In this document: piece by piece, positions 1-7,297 of the stretch
Position numbering within the stretch: position 1 is the stretch's first letter
How the letters are laid out: each line of letters starts with the position of its first letter
From: Candidatus Bathyarchaeota archaeon
GTDB taxonomy: Archaea > Thermoproteota > Bathyarchaeia > RBG-16-48-13 > JAGMEO01
DNA length: 22,006 bases
Reading direction: 5' to 3'
Assembly: GCA_023128135.1 (NCBI GenBank)
Contig: JAGMEO010000003.1
Location: 1-22,006, forward strand
Translations under genes and position numbers: made by a program
The notes under the pieces: generated by a model
What the model saw: only the letters and a program-made list of their open reading frames with translations
Databases searched by the model: none
What the model was told of the DNA's origin: nothing

Positions 1-2
1 GG

Positions 3-269
3 GGGCTAAACGTAACAGACTTACAGGACACTACCGTGAGCAGTAGACTTGGCTTTAGCGGTTTATATTTACCCCCAGTCCATGCTGTACTTACGAAATT
101 GATGATCTATGGTGCTCTTGGCGCGCCGGATGTCTCTACACTTGTTGATGATTATGGTTTACCGCAGGAACTTAGGCCTGCTTATTTCCAACTTGTCTTC
201 CTTTCATCAAACAGGATGGTCTCTATCTACAGAGTGAGATACGAGATTCAACCACTTGAACCAGTCTAA
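3..269 (+). CDS. C-terminal part of an unrecognised protein, cut by the left window edge
   Basis: This reading frame is open from the left edge to a TAA stop, giving about 88 residues with no stop before the edge. A GTG at 36 could be a start, but the frame continues upstream of it, so truncation by the window is more likely. The visible part is a mixed hydrophobic/polar segment (a stretch like AVLTKLMIYGALGAP in the middle, then a beta-like end YRVRYEIQPLEPV) with no cysteine pairs, catalytic motif or clear membrane helix. I do not recognise the family. It converges on the Nop10 gene, with 55 bases between the two stops, so it belongs to a different transcription unit from the minus-strand cluster. 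That it is a real gene is supported by the length of open frame and natural composition only. Confidence 0.5.
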   Translation, partial: GLNVTDLQDTTVSSRLGFSGLYLPPVHAVLTKLMIYGALGAPDVSTLVDDYGLPQELRPAYFQLVFLSSNRMVSIYRVRYEIQPLEPV

Positions 270-324
270 TGATTTAATCCTTTACAATACGAGGTACAAA
301 TTAAATATTAGAATACGATGAGCT

Positions 325-525
325 TCATAATCCTTCTTTAGACATTCGTTTAAATCTATCTTCAACATGTTTTTTTCGTTGCATGCCTCTATATTTCAGA
401 TACTTATCATTAATAGAAAATTTAGCGGGATGAGGAATAACAGCGGGTCCTCCACAATAAGGACAATGTTCTTGTTGGAAAGTGTATCTTTTACACTTTT
501 CACATTTTCTGAGAAGCCACTTCAT
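325..525 (-). CDS. nop10: H/ACA ribonucleoprotein protein Nop10
   Basis: Nop10 is a small core protein of archaeal H/ACA guide RNPs, where it binds Cbf5 and helps position the guide RNA for pseudouridylation of rRNA. The product from this start has 66 residues. It opens with the family hallmark MKWLLRKCEKC, followed by CPYCGG; the two CxxC pairs form the N-terminal zinc ribbon. A basic tail follows with the typical HPAKFSINDKYLKYR stretch. The frame extends five residues further, to an ATG at 540 that overlaps the aIF2-alpha stop as ATGA. I prefer the internal ATG at 525 because the family starts at MKW, although the overlapping ATG could be used for translational coupling. It is the last gene of the L44e-S27e-aIF2-alpha-Nop10 run, a common archaeal order. 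Confidence 0.93.
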   Translation of the reverse strand: MKWLLRKCEKCKRYTFQQEHCPYCGGPAVIPHPAKFSINDKYLKYRGMQRKKHVEDRFKRMSKEGL

Positions 526-536
526 TTTATAAGCAA

Positions 537-1328
537 TCATCTCAAACGTTTAAAAGACCCTTCTCCACCTGAGGTCACGACAGAATTTAATATAGTATTC
601 GTTGTACTCTCAAGGGTTTTCTCAGCGTCCTTGTAGTTCCTCGCTGTTACTTCTATTCTATATTTTGGAGCACCAAGGACATAGATCTTAACATCAACAT
701 CTTTAGGCTTTTTAACATCTTTTACCATCTTGAATGCGTTGCGTAAAAAATCAACCCCCTTAGGTTTTATACTGGAAAGGTTTAACGTTCCTCTTACTTT
801 GACATGGGGAACTTTGATTTTTGCTTTTGCGATTTCGGTTAATGCTGAGGCTAGGTTTTCTGGAACATTAGCTTTTAAAAACGCTTCTTTTCCTTGGAAC
901 AACGCTTCTTCAAGACCATCATAAAGTTCCCCGTAAAGATTCTCGATCTTAGAACGTGCGTCAGTTACTTCCTTTGAAGTGACTCCTGCTTTTTCAGCAG
1001 CCATCTTCAGGAAGGTTTCGCTTTTTCTAAGTCGCTTCCAAGCCAGTAGTTTTTCCCTTCGTCCTCTCTCTGTTACTCTTCTCAAAGATAAGTCAACATG
1101 ACCTACGTCAGCGTTAACCCTGAGAACTTTCAGGACAACTTTTTGCCCCTCTCTAACATGTGCTCTAATATTCTTTACCCATCGGGATGAGATCTCAGAG
1201 ATGTGTAAAAAACCCTCATCAACATCATATTCATCTAATGAAACATAAGCGCCGTGTGGCGTGATCTTGACTACACTTCCTACCACTAGGTCTCCAATCT
1301 CAGGCCAATCTACTCCCTTACTAGCCAT
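537..1328 (-). CDS. eif2a: Translation initiation factor aIF2 subunit alpha
   Basis: The alpha subunit of heterotrimeric aIF2, which carries initiator Met-tRNA to the small ribosomal subunit. The 263-residue product has an N-terminal S1/OB domain (GDLVVGSVVKITPHGAYVSL, then the LHISEIS loop at the place where eukaryotic eIF2-alpha is phosphorylated). A helical middle domain follows and then the C-terminal alpha-beta domain that contacts the gamma subunit (ending in the VTARNYKDAE region). A TTG codon five residues upstream lies in frame. A GGAG Shine-Dalgarno sequence sits six bases before the ATG at 1328 and falls inside that extension, so the ATG is the real start. It lies 32 bases downstream of S27e and overlaps the upstream Nop10 frame by ATGA. 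Confidence 0.96.
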   Translation of the reverse strand: MASKGVDWPEIGDLVVGSVVKITPHGAYVSLDEYDVDEGFLHISEISSRWVKNIRAHVREGQKVVLKVLRVNADVGHVDLSLRRVTERGRREKLLAWKRLRKSETFLKMAAEKAGVTSKEVTDARSKIENLYGELYDGLEEALFQGKEAFLKANVPENLASALTEIAKAKIKVPHVKVRGTLNLSSIKPKGVDFLRNAFKMVKDVKKPKDVDVKIYVLGAPKYRIEVTARNYKDAEKTLESTTNTILNSVVTSGGEGSFKRLR

Positions 1329-1334
1329 TTTTTT

Positions 1335-1338
1335 CTCC
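1335..1338 (-). promoter_or_regulatory. Shine-Dalgarno GGAG that fixes the aIF2-alpha start
   Basis: GGAG on the minus strand ends six bases before the ATG at 1328. It lies within the codons that would be translated from the alternative TTG at 1343, which argues against that start. Confidence 0.7.
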
Positions 1339-1360
1339 TTCAATTTATGGCGGTTAACTC

Positions 1361-1558
1361 CTACTCAAAAACATTAATTACTTCTCCAAGAATGTTAGCT
1401 CTTCCTCCACGTGGCTTTGATAAAACTGCTCCACAGACTTTACATTGAACTAACATTGAAGCATTTCCGAATATTGTTTGCTCGTTTCCACAGTCTAAAC
1501 ATTTCACCCGTAGAAATTTGCTTTTAGGTCTAGGGATCAAGTCTTCCCATTTTGACAA
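1361..1558 (-). CDS. rps27e: 30S ribosomal protein S27e
   Basis: A 65-residue zinc-ribbon protein of the archaeal/eukaryotic small ribosomal subunit. Two CxxC pairs (VKCLDCGN and VQCKVCGA) hold the zinc, and the C-terminal GGRANILGEVI stretch is typical of the family. The start is a TTG; a strong GGAGGT Shine-Dalgarno sequence at 1568-1573, ten bases upstream, supports it. That Shine-Dalgarno sequence directly abuts the stop codon of L44e, so the two genes are probably co-transcribed. Length is normal for archaeal S27e. Confidence 0.95.
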   Translation of the reverse strand: MSKWEDLIPRPKSKFLRVKCLDCGNEQTIFGNASMLVQCKVCGAVLSKPRGGRANILGEVINVFE

Positions 1559-1567
1559 GCCTCTGTT

Positions 1568-1573
1568 ACCTCC
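1568..1573 (-). promoter_or_regulatory. Strong Shine-Dalgarno for the TTG start of S27e
   Basis: GGAGGT on the minus strand, ten bases before the TTG at 1558 and immediately after the L44e TAA. It explains how a weak start codon can serve a ribosomal protein gene. Confidence 0.7.
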
Positions 1574-1852
1574 TTAAGATTCAATTTCCAATTTACGTAG
1601 TCTAAACCCCTTCCTTTGGACTATGTATCCACAGTCTTTACACTTCAACTTTAATGTTTGCTTCTTTGTTGTTTTCGCTGTTTTTCGCTGTCTTGGCTTC
1701 TTCTGTCCACCATAGCCTTTCTTTTTTCGCTCATAACGCCTCGTTCCTTCGGCTTGAGATCTATCTTTACCCTTCTTGTATAATGACACAGAGTGTTCTG
1801 TATGCTTATTGCATTTAGGACAATGCGTTCTAATCACTTTAACCATTTTCAT
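1574..1852 (-). CDS. rpl44e: 50S ribosomal protein L44e
   Basis: A 92-residue large-subunit ribosomal protein of the L44e/L36A family. It has the N-terminal [10 protein letters not shown] zinc motif, a very basic Lys/Arg/Gly middle, and a second CxxC (KCKDCGY) near the C-terminus. The ATG at 1852 overlaps the stop of the GINS gene as ATGA, so translation is likely coupled to it. An ATG two codons later is also possible, but archaeal family members normally start with the longer MKM form. It sits between a replication gene (GINS) and S27e. Confidence 0.95.
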   Translation of the reverse strand: MKMVKVIRTHCPKCNKHTEHSVSLYKKGKDRSQAEGTRRYERKKKGYGGQKKPRQRKTAKTTKKQTLKLKCKDCGYIVQRKGFRLRKLEIES

Positions 1853-2406
1853 TTTGTTTCCACCTTTACTGCTACACCTCTTTTTATGAAGATTTCAGCA
1901 TTCTCCATTGGCAATGAAGCCACATCTTCAGCTTTGAATGGTCCATATGTCTTCATGTTCATTCCAACAATAGGAGGTATCGCTTGAAGGAATCGAACTA
2001 ATGTTTTTTTTGGCTTTTGTTTCTGTTTCTTTTTCTGTTGAGGAACATAATTCTCATTGACACTTCTTATTAACTTTTTAATTTCCTCTGGTAAAGGAAC
2101 CATTTTTGTATATATTGCTTCTTCCGCAGATGTATAGGCGTCTGATTGTACTGGGGCTCCTCTGAAAGTGGTTTCTAAAACCTTTTTATTTCGAATCGTG
2201 GTTAGGTCTTTAACCATTTTTTTTACGTTATTAACTTCTTCGTTCAGAAGTCGCCATTTAACAGATTTTTCGTCTAAAGCATTAATTTCCTCTAAAAGAT
2301 TATTAATGTAGAGTTGCACCTGACTATAGAAGTCTTTACTTAGAGGTTTTAAGTCACCTTCTTCTTTCTCTTGTCTCCAGGCTTTATAGAGTTCATCGTA
2401 ATTCAT
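1849..2406 (-). CDS. gins51: GINS complex protein, Gins51 (Sld5/Psf1-like)
   Basis: A subunit of the archaeal GINS complex, which joins the MCM helicase and primase/polymerase at the replication fork. The 185-residue product starts with a long helical A domain ([15 protein letters not shown], then [16 protein letters not shown]). After a short Lys/Gln linker it ends with a small beta-rich B domain ([30 protein letters not shown]). This A-then-B order is that of Gins51/Gins15 rather than Gins23. The next gene upstream is PriS, a frequent archaeal neighbour of GINS. A TATA-like sequence lies in the 64-base gap before it, so it may head its own unit with L44e, S27e, aIF2-alpha and Nop10. A GGATGA sequence just before the ATG may act as a weak Shine-Dalgarno sequence. 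Confidence 0.88.
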   Translation of the reverse strand: MNYDELYKAWRQEKEEGDLKPLSKDFYSQVQLYINNLLEEINALDEKSVKWRLLNEEVNNVKKMVKDLTTIRNKKVLETTFRGAPVQSDAYTSAEEAIYTKMVPLPEEIKKLIRSVNENYVPQQKKKQKQKPKKTLVRFLQAIPPIVGMNMKTYGPFKAEDVASLPMENAEIFIKRGVAVKVETK

Positions 2407-2450
2407 CTTTTCATCCAGCTTATAACAGTTATAGGATTGTTAAGTCTAGA

Positions 2451-2460
2451 CAATATATTT
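2451..2460 (-). promoter_or_regulatory. TATA-like promoter upstream of the GINS gene
   Basis: AAATATATTG on the minus strand, centred about 49 bases before the GINS ATG. With the usual archaeal spacing of about 26 bases, transcription would start near 2429. That is inside the 13-base dyad TATAACAGTTATA at 2421-2433. No BRE was identified with confidence. Confidence 0.4.
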
Positions 2461-2470
2461 CTTTAAACAT

Positions 2471-3574
2471 TTACTCTACAGGTTGAGCGACATTTTTACA
2501 GAGTAGAAAAACAGCTGCAGCTAAAGGCAGCTCGATAGTTTCATGTTTAAAGGGACCATATTCAGTTTCTCCTATCTTGAACTTCTCGCTTTCGTTGATA
2601 TGAATTGTTAAAGCACCTTCCTTAAAGGCAAGTGCGTCTGTGAAAGGATTGAATTCTTCTAACCTTGTAGTCTGAATCTTCGCAGCGATAAACCCGGTTT
2701 TTCCATGTAGAGTTGTTGGAAGGCGTATCAATCGATGTAGGTCTATCGTTACAACAGTATCTACACTTGCTTTCTGTTTCTGTACTGCGTTATCTAAATC
2801 TTTCTGCCAATTATGAATTTTTTTTACTTTTATTTCTCTAGCCAGTCGGCCGCCCCATCCGGGAGCGTTCATCTCTGGAATTGTTTTGATTTTTTTTCTG
2901 GTTTCAGCGTCAGGAAATCCGTGAAACACTGGTTTTAATCCTGTTCCAGAAACGTAATCTACGATCTCTTTTCTGGCAGATTGGTTGAGTCTCCTAATGT
3001 TCTCGCTTTCTATATGAACATGGTATCCTCTTTGTCCAGAGAAGCAAACGTCTATTTCTTCTGTTGAAAAACCCAAGTCACTGATTAAGAACTCGATTAA
3101 TTTTAACGTCTCCAGTTTTGCTGCTTCAAGGCATTTTTCACATGTCCATAATTCTACGTTGAATTTTGTGCCTTCACACTGAGGGCAAATTTCGGTTTGA
3201 ACTCTGCTGACTTTTAGGCAATTTTTGCATATCCAAAAACGGTGATCTTCATGGCATGGTGTTTGGATATGATCTGCGTCAATATCAAATATAAGGTCTG
3301 AGCCTAACCAACCTTTCTTGTTCATGTCTTCATCTGGTTTTTCATAATATGCAGATGAGTAGTAAACATTTGAAGGAACTTTCTCATGTAAAAAATTATG
3401 TAACTTTTCTTTAGATAAAAATTTTTTATGACGAAGCATTATACCTTTTTCAAAAAGTAGGAAACCAAACTCCCTCCTATCGAGGGATGTTGGTGGCAGA
3501 ACTTCCACTATGTTATCCTTATAATACTCACCAAACAATTTTTTGACATAGTCTTTAACTGTTTTTTTTTCCAT
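2471..3574 (-). CDS. priS: DNA primase small (catalytic) subunit PriS
   Basis: The catalytic subunit of the archaeo-eukaryotic replicative primase, which makes primers for DNA synthesis together with PriL. The 367-residue product carries all key motifs: the metal-binding pair D97-I-D99 in LIFDIDAD, the SGQRGYHVH nucleotide-binding motif at 179-187, and the third acidic residue D278 in TIDLHRLIRLP. Between residues 107 and 148 lie several zinc-type cysteines and histidines (CHEDH, CKNC, CPQC, CEKC). The start overlaps the 3' end of priL by 20 bases, so the two subunits are co-expressed. Length is normal for the family. Confidence 0.97.
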   Translation of the reverse strand: MEKKTVKDYVKKLFGEYYKDNIVEVLPPTSLDRREFGFLLFEKGIMLRHKKFLSKEKLHNFLHEKVPSNVYYSSAYYEKPDEDMNKKGWLGSDLIFDIDADHIQTPCHEDHRFWICKNCLKVSRVQTEICPQCEGTKFNVELWTCEKCLEAAKLETLKLIEFLISDLGFSTEEIDVCFSGQRGYHVHIESENIRRLNQSARKEIVDYVSGTGLKPVFHGFPDAETRKKIKTIPEMNAPGWGGRLAREIKVKKIHNWQKDLDNAVQKQKASVDTVVTIDLHRLIRLPTTLHGKTGFIAAKIQTTRLEEFNPFTDALAFKEGALTIHINESEKFKIGETEYGPFKHETIELPLAAAVFLLCKNVAQPVE

Positions 3575-4637
3575 GCTTTTCCACTGGTTTCGTCGTCCTT
3601 ATTTTCTTTACTTTTTTTAGATAGTAAGGAATCGGGTTTTTGATGATTTTGCAAATTAAGTCTTCTCCAGGACATAAATTGTGGGTTTTTAACGTCTCAC
3701 AGTTTGGCGGGTTGTATTTTATACCGGAACCTCTCTTCCCCGCTATGTGTTCGACTTGATATCTAGTTAACCTCTCTTCAAAATCAGTTGCTGAAGCGTA
3801 TAATTTAATCAGTTCTTCTACGTCAATACCAACGTTTAACAAAAAAGAAGTGAGTGCAAAGCGGCCAATGTGAGAGATATGTTTTTTTAAAATTAAATTG
3901 TTGTACAATCTTTTGATACATGGTGGATATGCTGCTTCGATTACTATATGGGGTATTTCCTCTCTTTTGAATTTGCTTCCTCTTTCTTCCAAAATCTGCT
4001 TGATTCTATCAATTCTTTGAGTGATGGTGGTTGGTAATTTTAATGTTATTTCGTTTTTCAGTCTAGTGTAAATGTGTTTTTTCACTTCTTCCGTGATGAG
4101 TCTACCCAGTTCATTTTTCTTCACAAATACTTTTCCGTTTTTTATTTTGCGGTTTACAAGCTTCCACTTGTAATCATGGAATTCTATAGAATTCTTTAGA
4201 TAGTCAACAAAATATATGTTATAATCATAAGGTTGGCTAATGGTTACTTCTAGGATTCTAACATCCCATGAAAACGAGTTATCCAATATATTTAACAAGG
4301 TTTCTTTTTTTTCTTCTATTAGTAAGTTGTTGACTCTGTTAGCTTCAGCTAGTGCATAGCGGCGTCTAAAAAAATCGTTAGCTATAGCCGAGACTATTAG
4401 TATCGCGATTGGAAAAGAAGTGATTTCAACATCATAGTCTAGTCCTTTTTCTGACTTACCTTTCCAGCTTACTATTCCTTCAAGAATTGCTTCTTCTATG
4501 CGCTGTTCAGCTCTCTCTGCTGTTCTAGTGAAATCAAAACTTGATAGGTCATTGATGTCTAGACCTAGATCTTTGACATATTGTGCCGCGTTTTTTGTGA
4601 ATGGGTATTTTGCTATCTCACTTTTTGAAAGTATCAT
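3555..4637 (-). CDS. priL: DNA primase large subunit PriL (Fe-S)
   Basis: The regulatory large subunit of the archaeal primase, which binds PriS and carries a 4Fe-4S cluster needed for primer initiation. The 360-residue product has an N-terminal helical region. Its C-terminal half holds the four expected cluster cysteines: C240 (AAYPPCIKRL), C313 (NPPNCETL), C322 (NLCPGED) and C329 (LICKII). A GAGAGG Shine-Dalgarno sequence lies three bases before the ATG. PCNA ends 43 bases upstream and PriS overlaps its end, giving the order PCNA-PriL-PriS-GINS. Confidence 0.95.
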   Translation of the reverse strand: MILSKSEIAKYPFTKNAAQYVKDLGLDINDLSSFDFTRTAERAEQRIEEAILEGIVSWKGKSEKGLDYDVEITSFPIAILIVSAIANDFFRRRYALAEANRVNNLLIEEKKETLLNILDNSFSWDVRILEVTISQPYDYNIYFVDYLKNSIEFHDYKWKLVNRKIKNGKVFVKKNELGRLITEEVKKHIYTRLKNEITLKLPTTITQRIDRIKQILEERGSKFKREEIPHIVIEAAYPPCIKRLYNNLILKKHISHIGRFALTSFLLNVGIDVEELIKLYASATDFEERLTRYQVEHIAGKRGSGIKYNPPNCETLKTHNLCPGEDLICKIIKNPIPYYLKKVKKIRTTKPVEKHGKKNS

Positions 4638-4679
4638 TTTCCTCTCTCAAATGTAAAGTACAGAAAGAAAATGGCACTC

Positions 4680-5441
4680 TTATTCTGTCTCCTCGATTCT
4701 TGGAGCAATGAAGTATTGAAGCTTTTCTTGATTCGGCATTTCGAAATTTAGTTTAACAGGCATGTTTGTTGAGAATTCTATGGTTACGATGTCAGACGTG
4801 GCAGACGCCGCTCCCACAATTTCGTTAAGATAGCTCAGGCTAAAAGTTGCTTTTGATGGCGCATTAACTTTTAAATTGAGAAGTGTCTCACTTTTTTCGT
4901 CTAATTCGATGAGAACACTTCCTAAATCTCTGGAGGCTCTAATAATGAACTTTCCAGGTGAGACCTCAAATTTTAAGTGGTCACTTACTGTGTACACATC
5001 TTTAATTGCGTTTTTTAAAAACGCCGTTGTGACTCTAGCCTTTGCATTGAAGGTTATTTTAGGCGTTGGAACCTTCTCGCTCACAATTTCGAGAGTTGAA
5101 ATGGTGAATTTTCTCAGATATTTTCCTCTTAAAATAATGCTTAGTTTAGCAGTCTTTTCGTCAAAAGCAAGTTCTATCGATTCATCACTTTCAACTCTTC
5201 TCAGAAACTTCAATAATTCACTTAAGTTAACGTCCAATCTTGTGTCTGCATCACATTCGTACTCATCGAAGCTTGATTTTGACAATTCAAAGTCAACCAT
5301 GGCTACATGTGAAGGATCCATTGCTCTGAGTCTTAATCCATCAGAGGAAACGTCAAAGCTTGCCTCTTCTATTAAAGAAGCAATAGCAGTCATAAGATTT
5401 TTCAATCTTCTTCCATCTGCAATCTTTGCTATGAACAACAT
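4680..5441 (-). CDS. pcn: DNA polymerase sliding clamp PCNA
   Basis: The ring-shaped processivity factor that tethers polymerase, ligase, FEN1 and others to DNA. The 253-residue product has the two-domain PCNA layout: IASLIEEASFDVSSDGLRLRAMDPSHVAMVDFEL near the start, the interdomain region around residues 115-135, and a C-terminal strand ending YFIAPRIEE. Only one PCNA gene is visible here; whether the genome has others cannot be judged. A strong TATA-like element lies 38 bases upstream of the ATG, suggesting that PCNA starts a unit including priL and priS. A large open frame on the opposite strand is a shadow of this gene. Confidence 0.97.
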   Translation of the reverse strand: MLFIAKIADGRRLKNLMTAIASLIEEASFDVSSDGLRLRAMDPSHVAMVDFELSKSSFDEYECDADTRLDVNLSELLKFLRRVESDESIELAFDEKTAKLSIILRGKYLRKFTISTLEIVSEKVPTPKITFNAKARVTTAFLKNAIKDVYTVSDHLKFEVSPGKFIIRASRDLGSVLIELDEKSETLLNLKVNAPSKATFSLSYLNEIVGAASATSDIVTIEFSTNMPVKLNFEMPNQEKLQYFIAPRIEETE

Positions 5442-5472
5442 GCTTCAACCTGATAATTACAATAATGTATAA

Positions 5473-5485
5473 TAATATATATTAA
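5473..5485 (-). promoter_or_regulatory. TATA box upstream of PCNA
   Basis: An AT-only element (TAATATATATTAA on the plus strand, TTAATATATATTA on the minus strand) lies in the 55-base gap between TFS and PCNA. Its centre is about 38 bases before the PCNA ATG, giving a predicted leader of about 11 bases that would still include the AGGTTGA Shine-Dalgarno-like sequence. Confidence 0.5.
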
Positions 5486-5496
5486 TCGTCAAAAAC

Positions 5497-5847
5497 TTAT
5501 GCCATTTCTCTCCATGTGTGCCCACATTTTGTGCACCTAAAGAATTGAGTTGTTGATTCATCTGCTCCCCTTGTCTGAACCATCCACCAATAGGCTTCGT
5601 TGTTACTGCATTTTGGACATTGAGTTTTGAGCGTGGGCAATGTGCGAAGTTTAGCTTCTTCTTTGCTTATGATGGTTATCTTTTCTTTGGGGCTAGTTTG
5701 CTTGGTGTCCTCTGGAAGAGTTAACTTCTTAGGTGTGGTGGGTTGTTCATATCCACATTTAGGACATGTTAGAAGAATAATTTTTTTTTTGTCTTTTTTC
5801 TTATTGATGGGAGATAAACGCATACCACATTTTGGGCAAAACTTCAT
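5497..5847 (-). CDS. tfs: Transcription factor S (TFS, TFIIS/RpoM-like)
   Basis: An RNA polymerase cleavage-stimulating factor that rescues backtracked complexes, the archaeal counterpart of TFIIS. The 116-residue product has an N-terminal zinc ribbon (C4, C7, C28, C31), a Lys/Pro/Thr-rich linker and a C-terminal zinc ribbon (C77, C80, C105, C108). Between the C-terminal cysteines is the acidic RGADESTT loop with D96 and E97. In TFIIS-type factors these residues enter the polymerase active site. The presence of the acidic pair argues for an active cleavage factor rather than an inhibitory paralogue. It is followed by PCNA and preceded by the DUF99 gene. Confidence 0.95.
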   Translation of the reverse strand: MKFCPKCGMRLSPINKKKDKKKIILLTCPKCGYEQPTTPKKLTLPEDTKQTSPKEKITIISKEEAKLRTLPTLKTQCPKCSNNEAYWWMVQTRGADESTTQFFRCTKCGHTWREMA

Positions 5848-5898
5848 TCTACTTCCCTACATCAAGAATTTTGGTAGGAAACGTGAGCGAATAAAAAT

Positions 5899-6510
5899 TT
5901 AAACTTTTTTGTTTAGAAGTCTACCAACTTTATAAAGACTTGAAGCAATCATATGTGCGATCCTAAGTGCTTCTGGTATGCTGCTTCTGCTACAGCTTAC
6001 TGATACAACTTTTTCAGTGTCTTCTTTAGAAATACCTGCTCTGTGAATGTACAAAGTAGCTCCCTTTTTGGTTTCAAGAGACATCATTTCTCCTGCATTC
6101 TTAACAGCTTTCATTCGTTCTTCATAGTTTGGCATTTTTTTAAGGGCGTTTTCCACATCTTCTGTACAAGGCTTGTTTCTTGTAATTGCTAAAACTGGTA
6201 GTGAGGTGATCTCATGAAGTATTTGAATGTCAACTACATTAAAACCAGCGAATGTTATTCCGTTGAGCATAATAACGCGTAGTTGACCATAATGAGGAGA
6301 CCTAGTGATCATCTCTGCAATCTTTTCGGTAGCGTCTAGGCTATCGACCTGGATAATTGTTCCTAATACACCTTCAAGCCATTGTCCGCCTCGAAAGACT
6401 GCGCCTATGATATAGACTTTTTCAGATGAGTGAGGGGTGAAGGCTCCGTCATCTACACCGAGGATTCTTATCTCGGATTTGACTCCTCCACGAAACTTTA
6501 TTTTTTTCAT
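5899..6510 (-). CDS. DUF99 family protein (endonuclease dU-type)
   Basis: A 203-residue archaeal protein of the DUF99/UPF0215 family, which Pfam now lists under an 'endonuclease dU' name and which is related in fold to endonuclease V. Visible family features are the N-terminal RILGVDDGAF motif (acidic residues near 18-20), the VDSLDAT segment near 70-76, and LNGITFAGFNVVD near 97-110. The true substrate in this organism cannot be read from sequence. Its start overlaps the stop of the RNase III-domain gene as ATGA, so the two are translationally linked. That places it in a unit with RNA-processing and polymerase genes. Confidence 0.85.
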   Translation of the reverse strand: MKKIKFRGGVKSEIRILGVDDGAFTPHSSEKVYIIGAVFRGGQWLEGVLGTIIQVDSLDATEKIAEMITRSPHYGQLRVIMLNGITFAGFNVVDIQILHEITSLPVLAITRNKPCTEDVENALKKMPNYEERMKAVKNAGEMMSLETKKGATLYIHRAGISKEDTEKVVSVSCSRSSIPEALRIAHMIASSLYKVGRLLNKKV

Positions 6511-6920
6511 CTTTTTTCTATCAATAATTTATTTCTTATCAAGTTAAGTAATGTGCTGAATGCTTTAACTGGTTCTTCAACTTGTTTCGAAATAATACTG
6601 ATGGTTTCTTCGAGTGAAATTAAGTCTTGAAGCCAAGAGTATACTATGAGTGCTTCAGCAGCATCTCCCTGAGTGTGACGATCAGTTCTAGATGGTAAAT
6701 ATTCTCTAAACCCTGTATTTCTTAATGCCTCAGCTAAAGTCTGACTTTTAACTTTGGCTCCAGATGCTTCCATCCTTTTTTCAGATAAAGCTAATGAATA
6801 TATAAAATTTACAAAAGCGTCGCCAAGACTTGCAAGGCTTTTATTCATTAAAACCTCATCTAAAGTAAGCTTTTTTAATTTTAGAGCATACCTCAAATGA
6901 TATGTGAAATTATTTTTCAC
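6507..6920 (-). CDS. Single-domain ribonuclease III family protein, Mini-III-like
   Basis: A 137-residue protein made only of an RNase III catalytic-type domain, with no dsRNA-binding domain. The first signature helix reads SLASLGDAF, keeping the aspartate (D34) equivalent to E. coli RNase III D45 but lacking the two upstream glutamates of the ERLEFLGD motif. The second signature reads QGDAAEALIVY, keeping D86 and E89 (equivalents of D114 and E117). This pattern resembles bacterial Mini-III, which also has an LAYxGDA-type first motif. The likely role is cleavage of structured RNA, perhaps rRNA precursors, but this is inferred. GGAAGG precedes the ATG; it overlaps Rpo11 by 11 bases and DUF99 by 4. 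Confidence 0.78.
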   Translation of the reverse strand: MKNNFTYHLRYALKLKKLTLDEVLMNKSLASLGDAFVNFIYSLALSEKRMEASGAKVKSQTLAEALRNTGFREYLPSRTDRHTQGDAAEALIVYSWLQDLISLEETISIISKQVEEPVKAFSTLLNLIRNKLLIEKR

Positions 6921-7203
6921 TTCCTTCCTTCCAAGCTTTTTTAAAAGCCTTTTGAAATGTGTTCATCCTTTTTTCTAGAGACTTTGCTGCTTTAATCAAT
7001 TTGGCTTTTGCTTCAACACCTCTTTTCGTACGAATATAAAATGTTGGTTCAGATATGAGTGGATGATTGATGCTATATCCAGCTAAATCAACCCCCTCTT
7101 CTTTTAATAGCATCCGTTGAAGAGCGTTGCAGAAACCATGGCTTTCACCAATAATCTCAATTTTTATTTCATTTCTACTGTGTTTCAATACATTAATTTT
7201 CAT
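6910..7203 (-). CDS. rpo11: RNA polymerase subunit Rpo11 (RpoL)
   Basis: The small alpha-like subunit of archaeal RNA polymerase (Rpb11 homologue), which pairs with Rpo3 in the assembly platform. The product has 97 residues from the ATG at 7203 and matches the family from the first residues (MKINVLKHSRNEIKIEIIGESHGFCNALQRMLL), including the HGFCNALQ dimer-interface helix. Four more codons extend to an ATG at 7215. I prefer the internal start because family members begin there and a GGATGA sequence lies eight bases before it. It overlaps the following RNase III-like gene by 11 bases. Confidence 0.94.
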   Translation of the reverse strand: MKINVLKHSRNEIKIEIIGESHGFCNALQRMLLKEEGVDLAGYSINHPLISEPTFYIRTKRGVEAKAKLIKAAKSLEKRMNTFQKAFKKAWKEGSEK

Positions 7204-7297
7204 GGAGAAGGTCATCCTTGCCTTAATCTAAAAATGGAATCAAAACGGTACATAATAAATTATTTCAATATTACTGTAAAGGTTGGTTAGATATTTT

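Noticed and set aside
4876..5472. Plus-strand open frame of 198 codons opposite PCNA
   Set aside because: It is antisense to a clear PCNA gene and its translation shows no family features.
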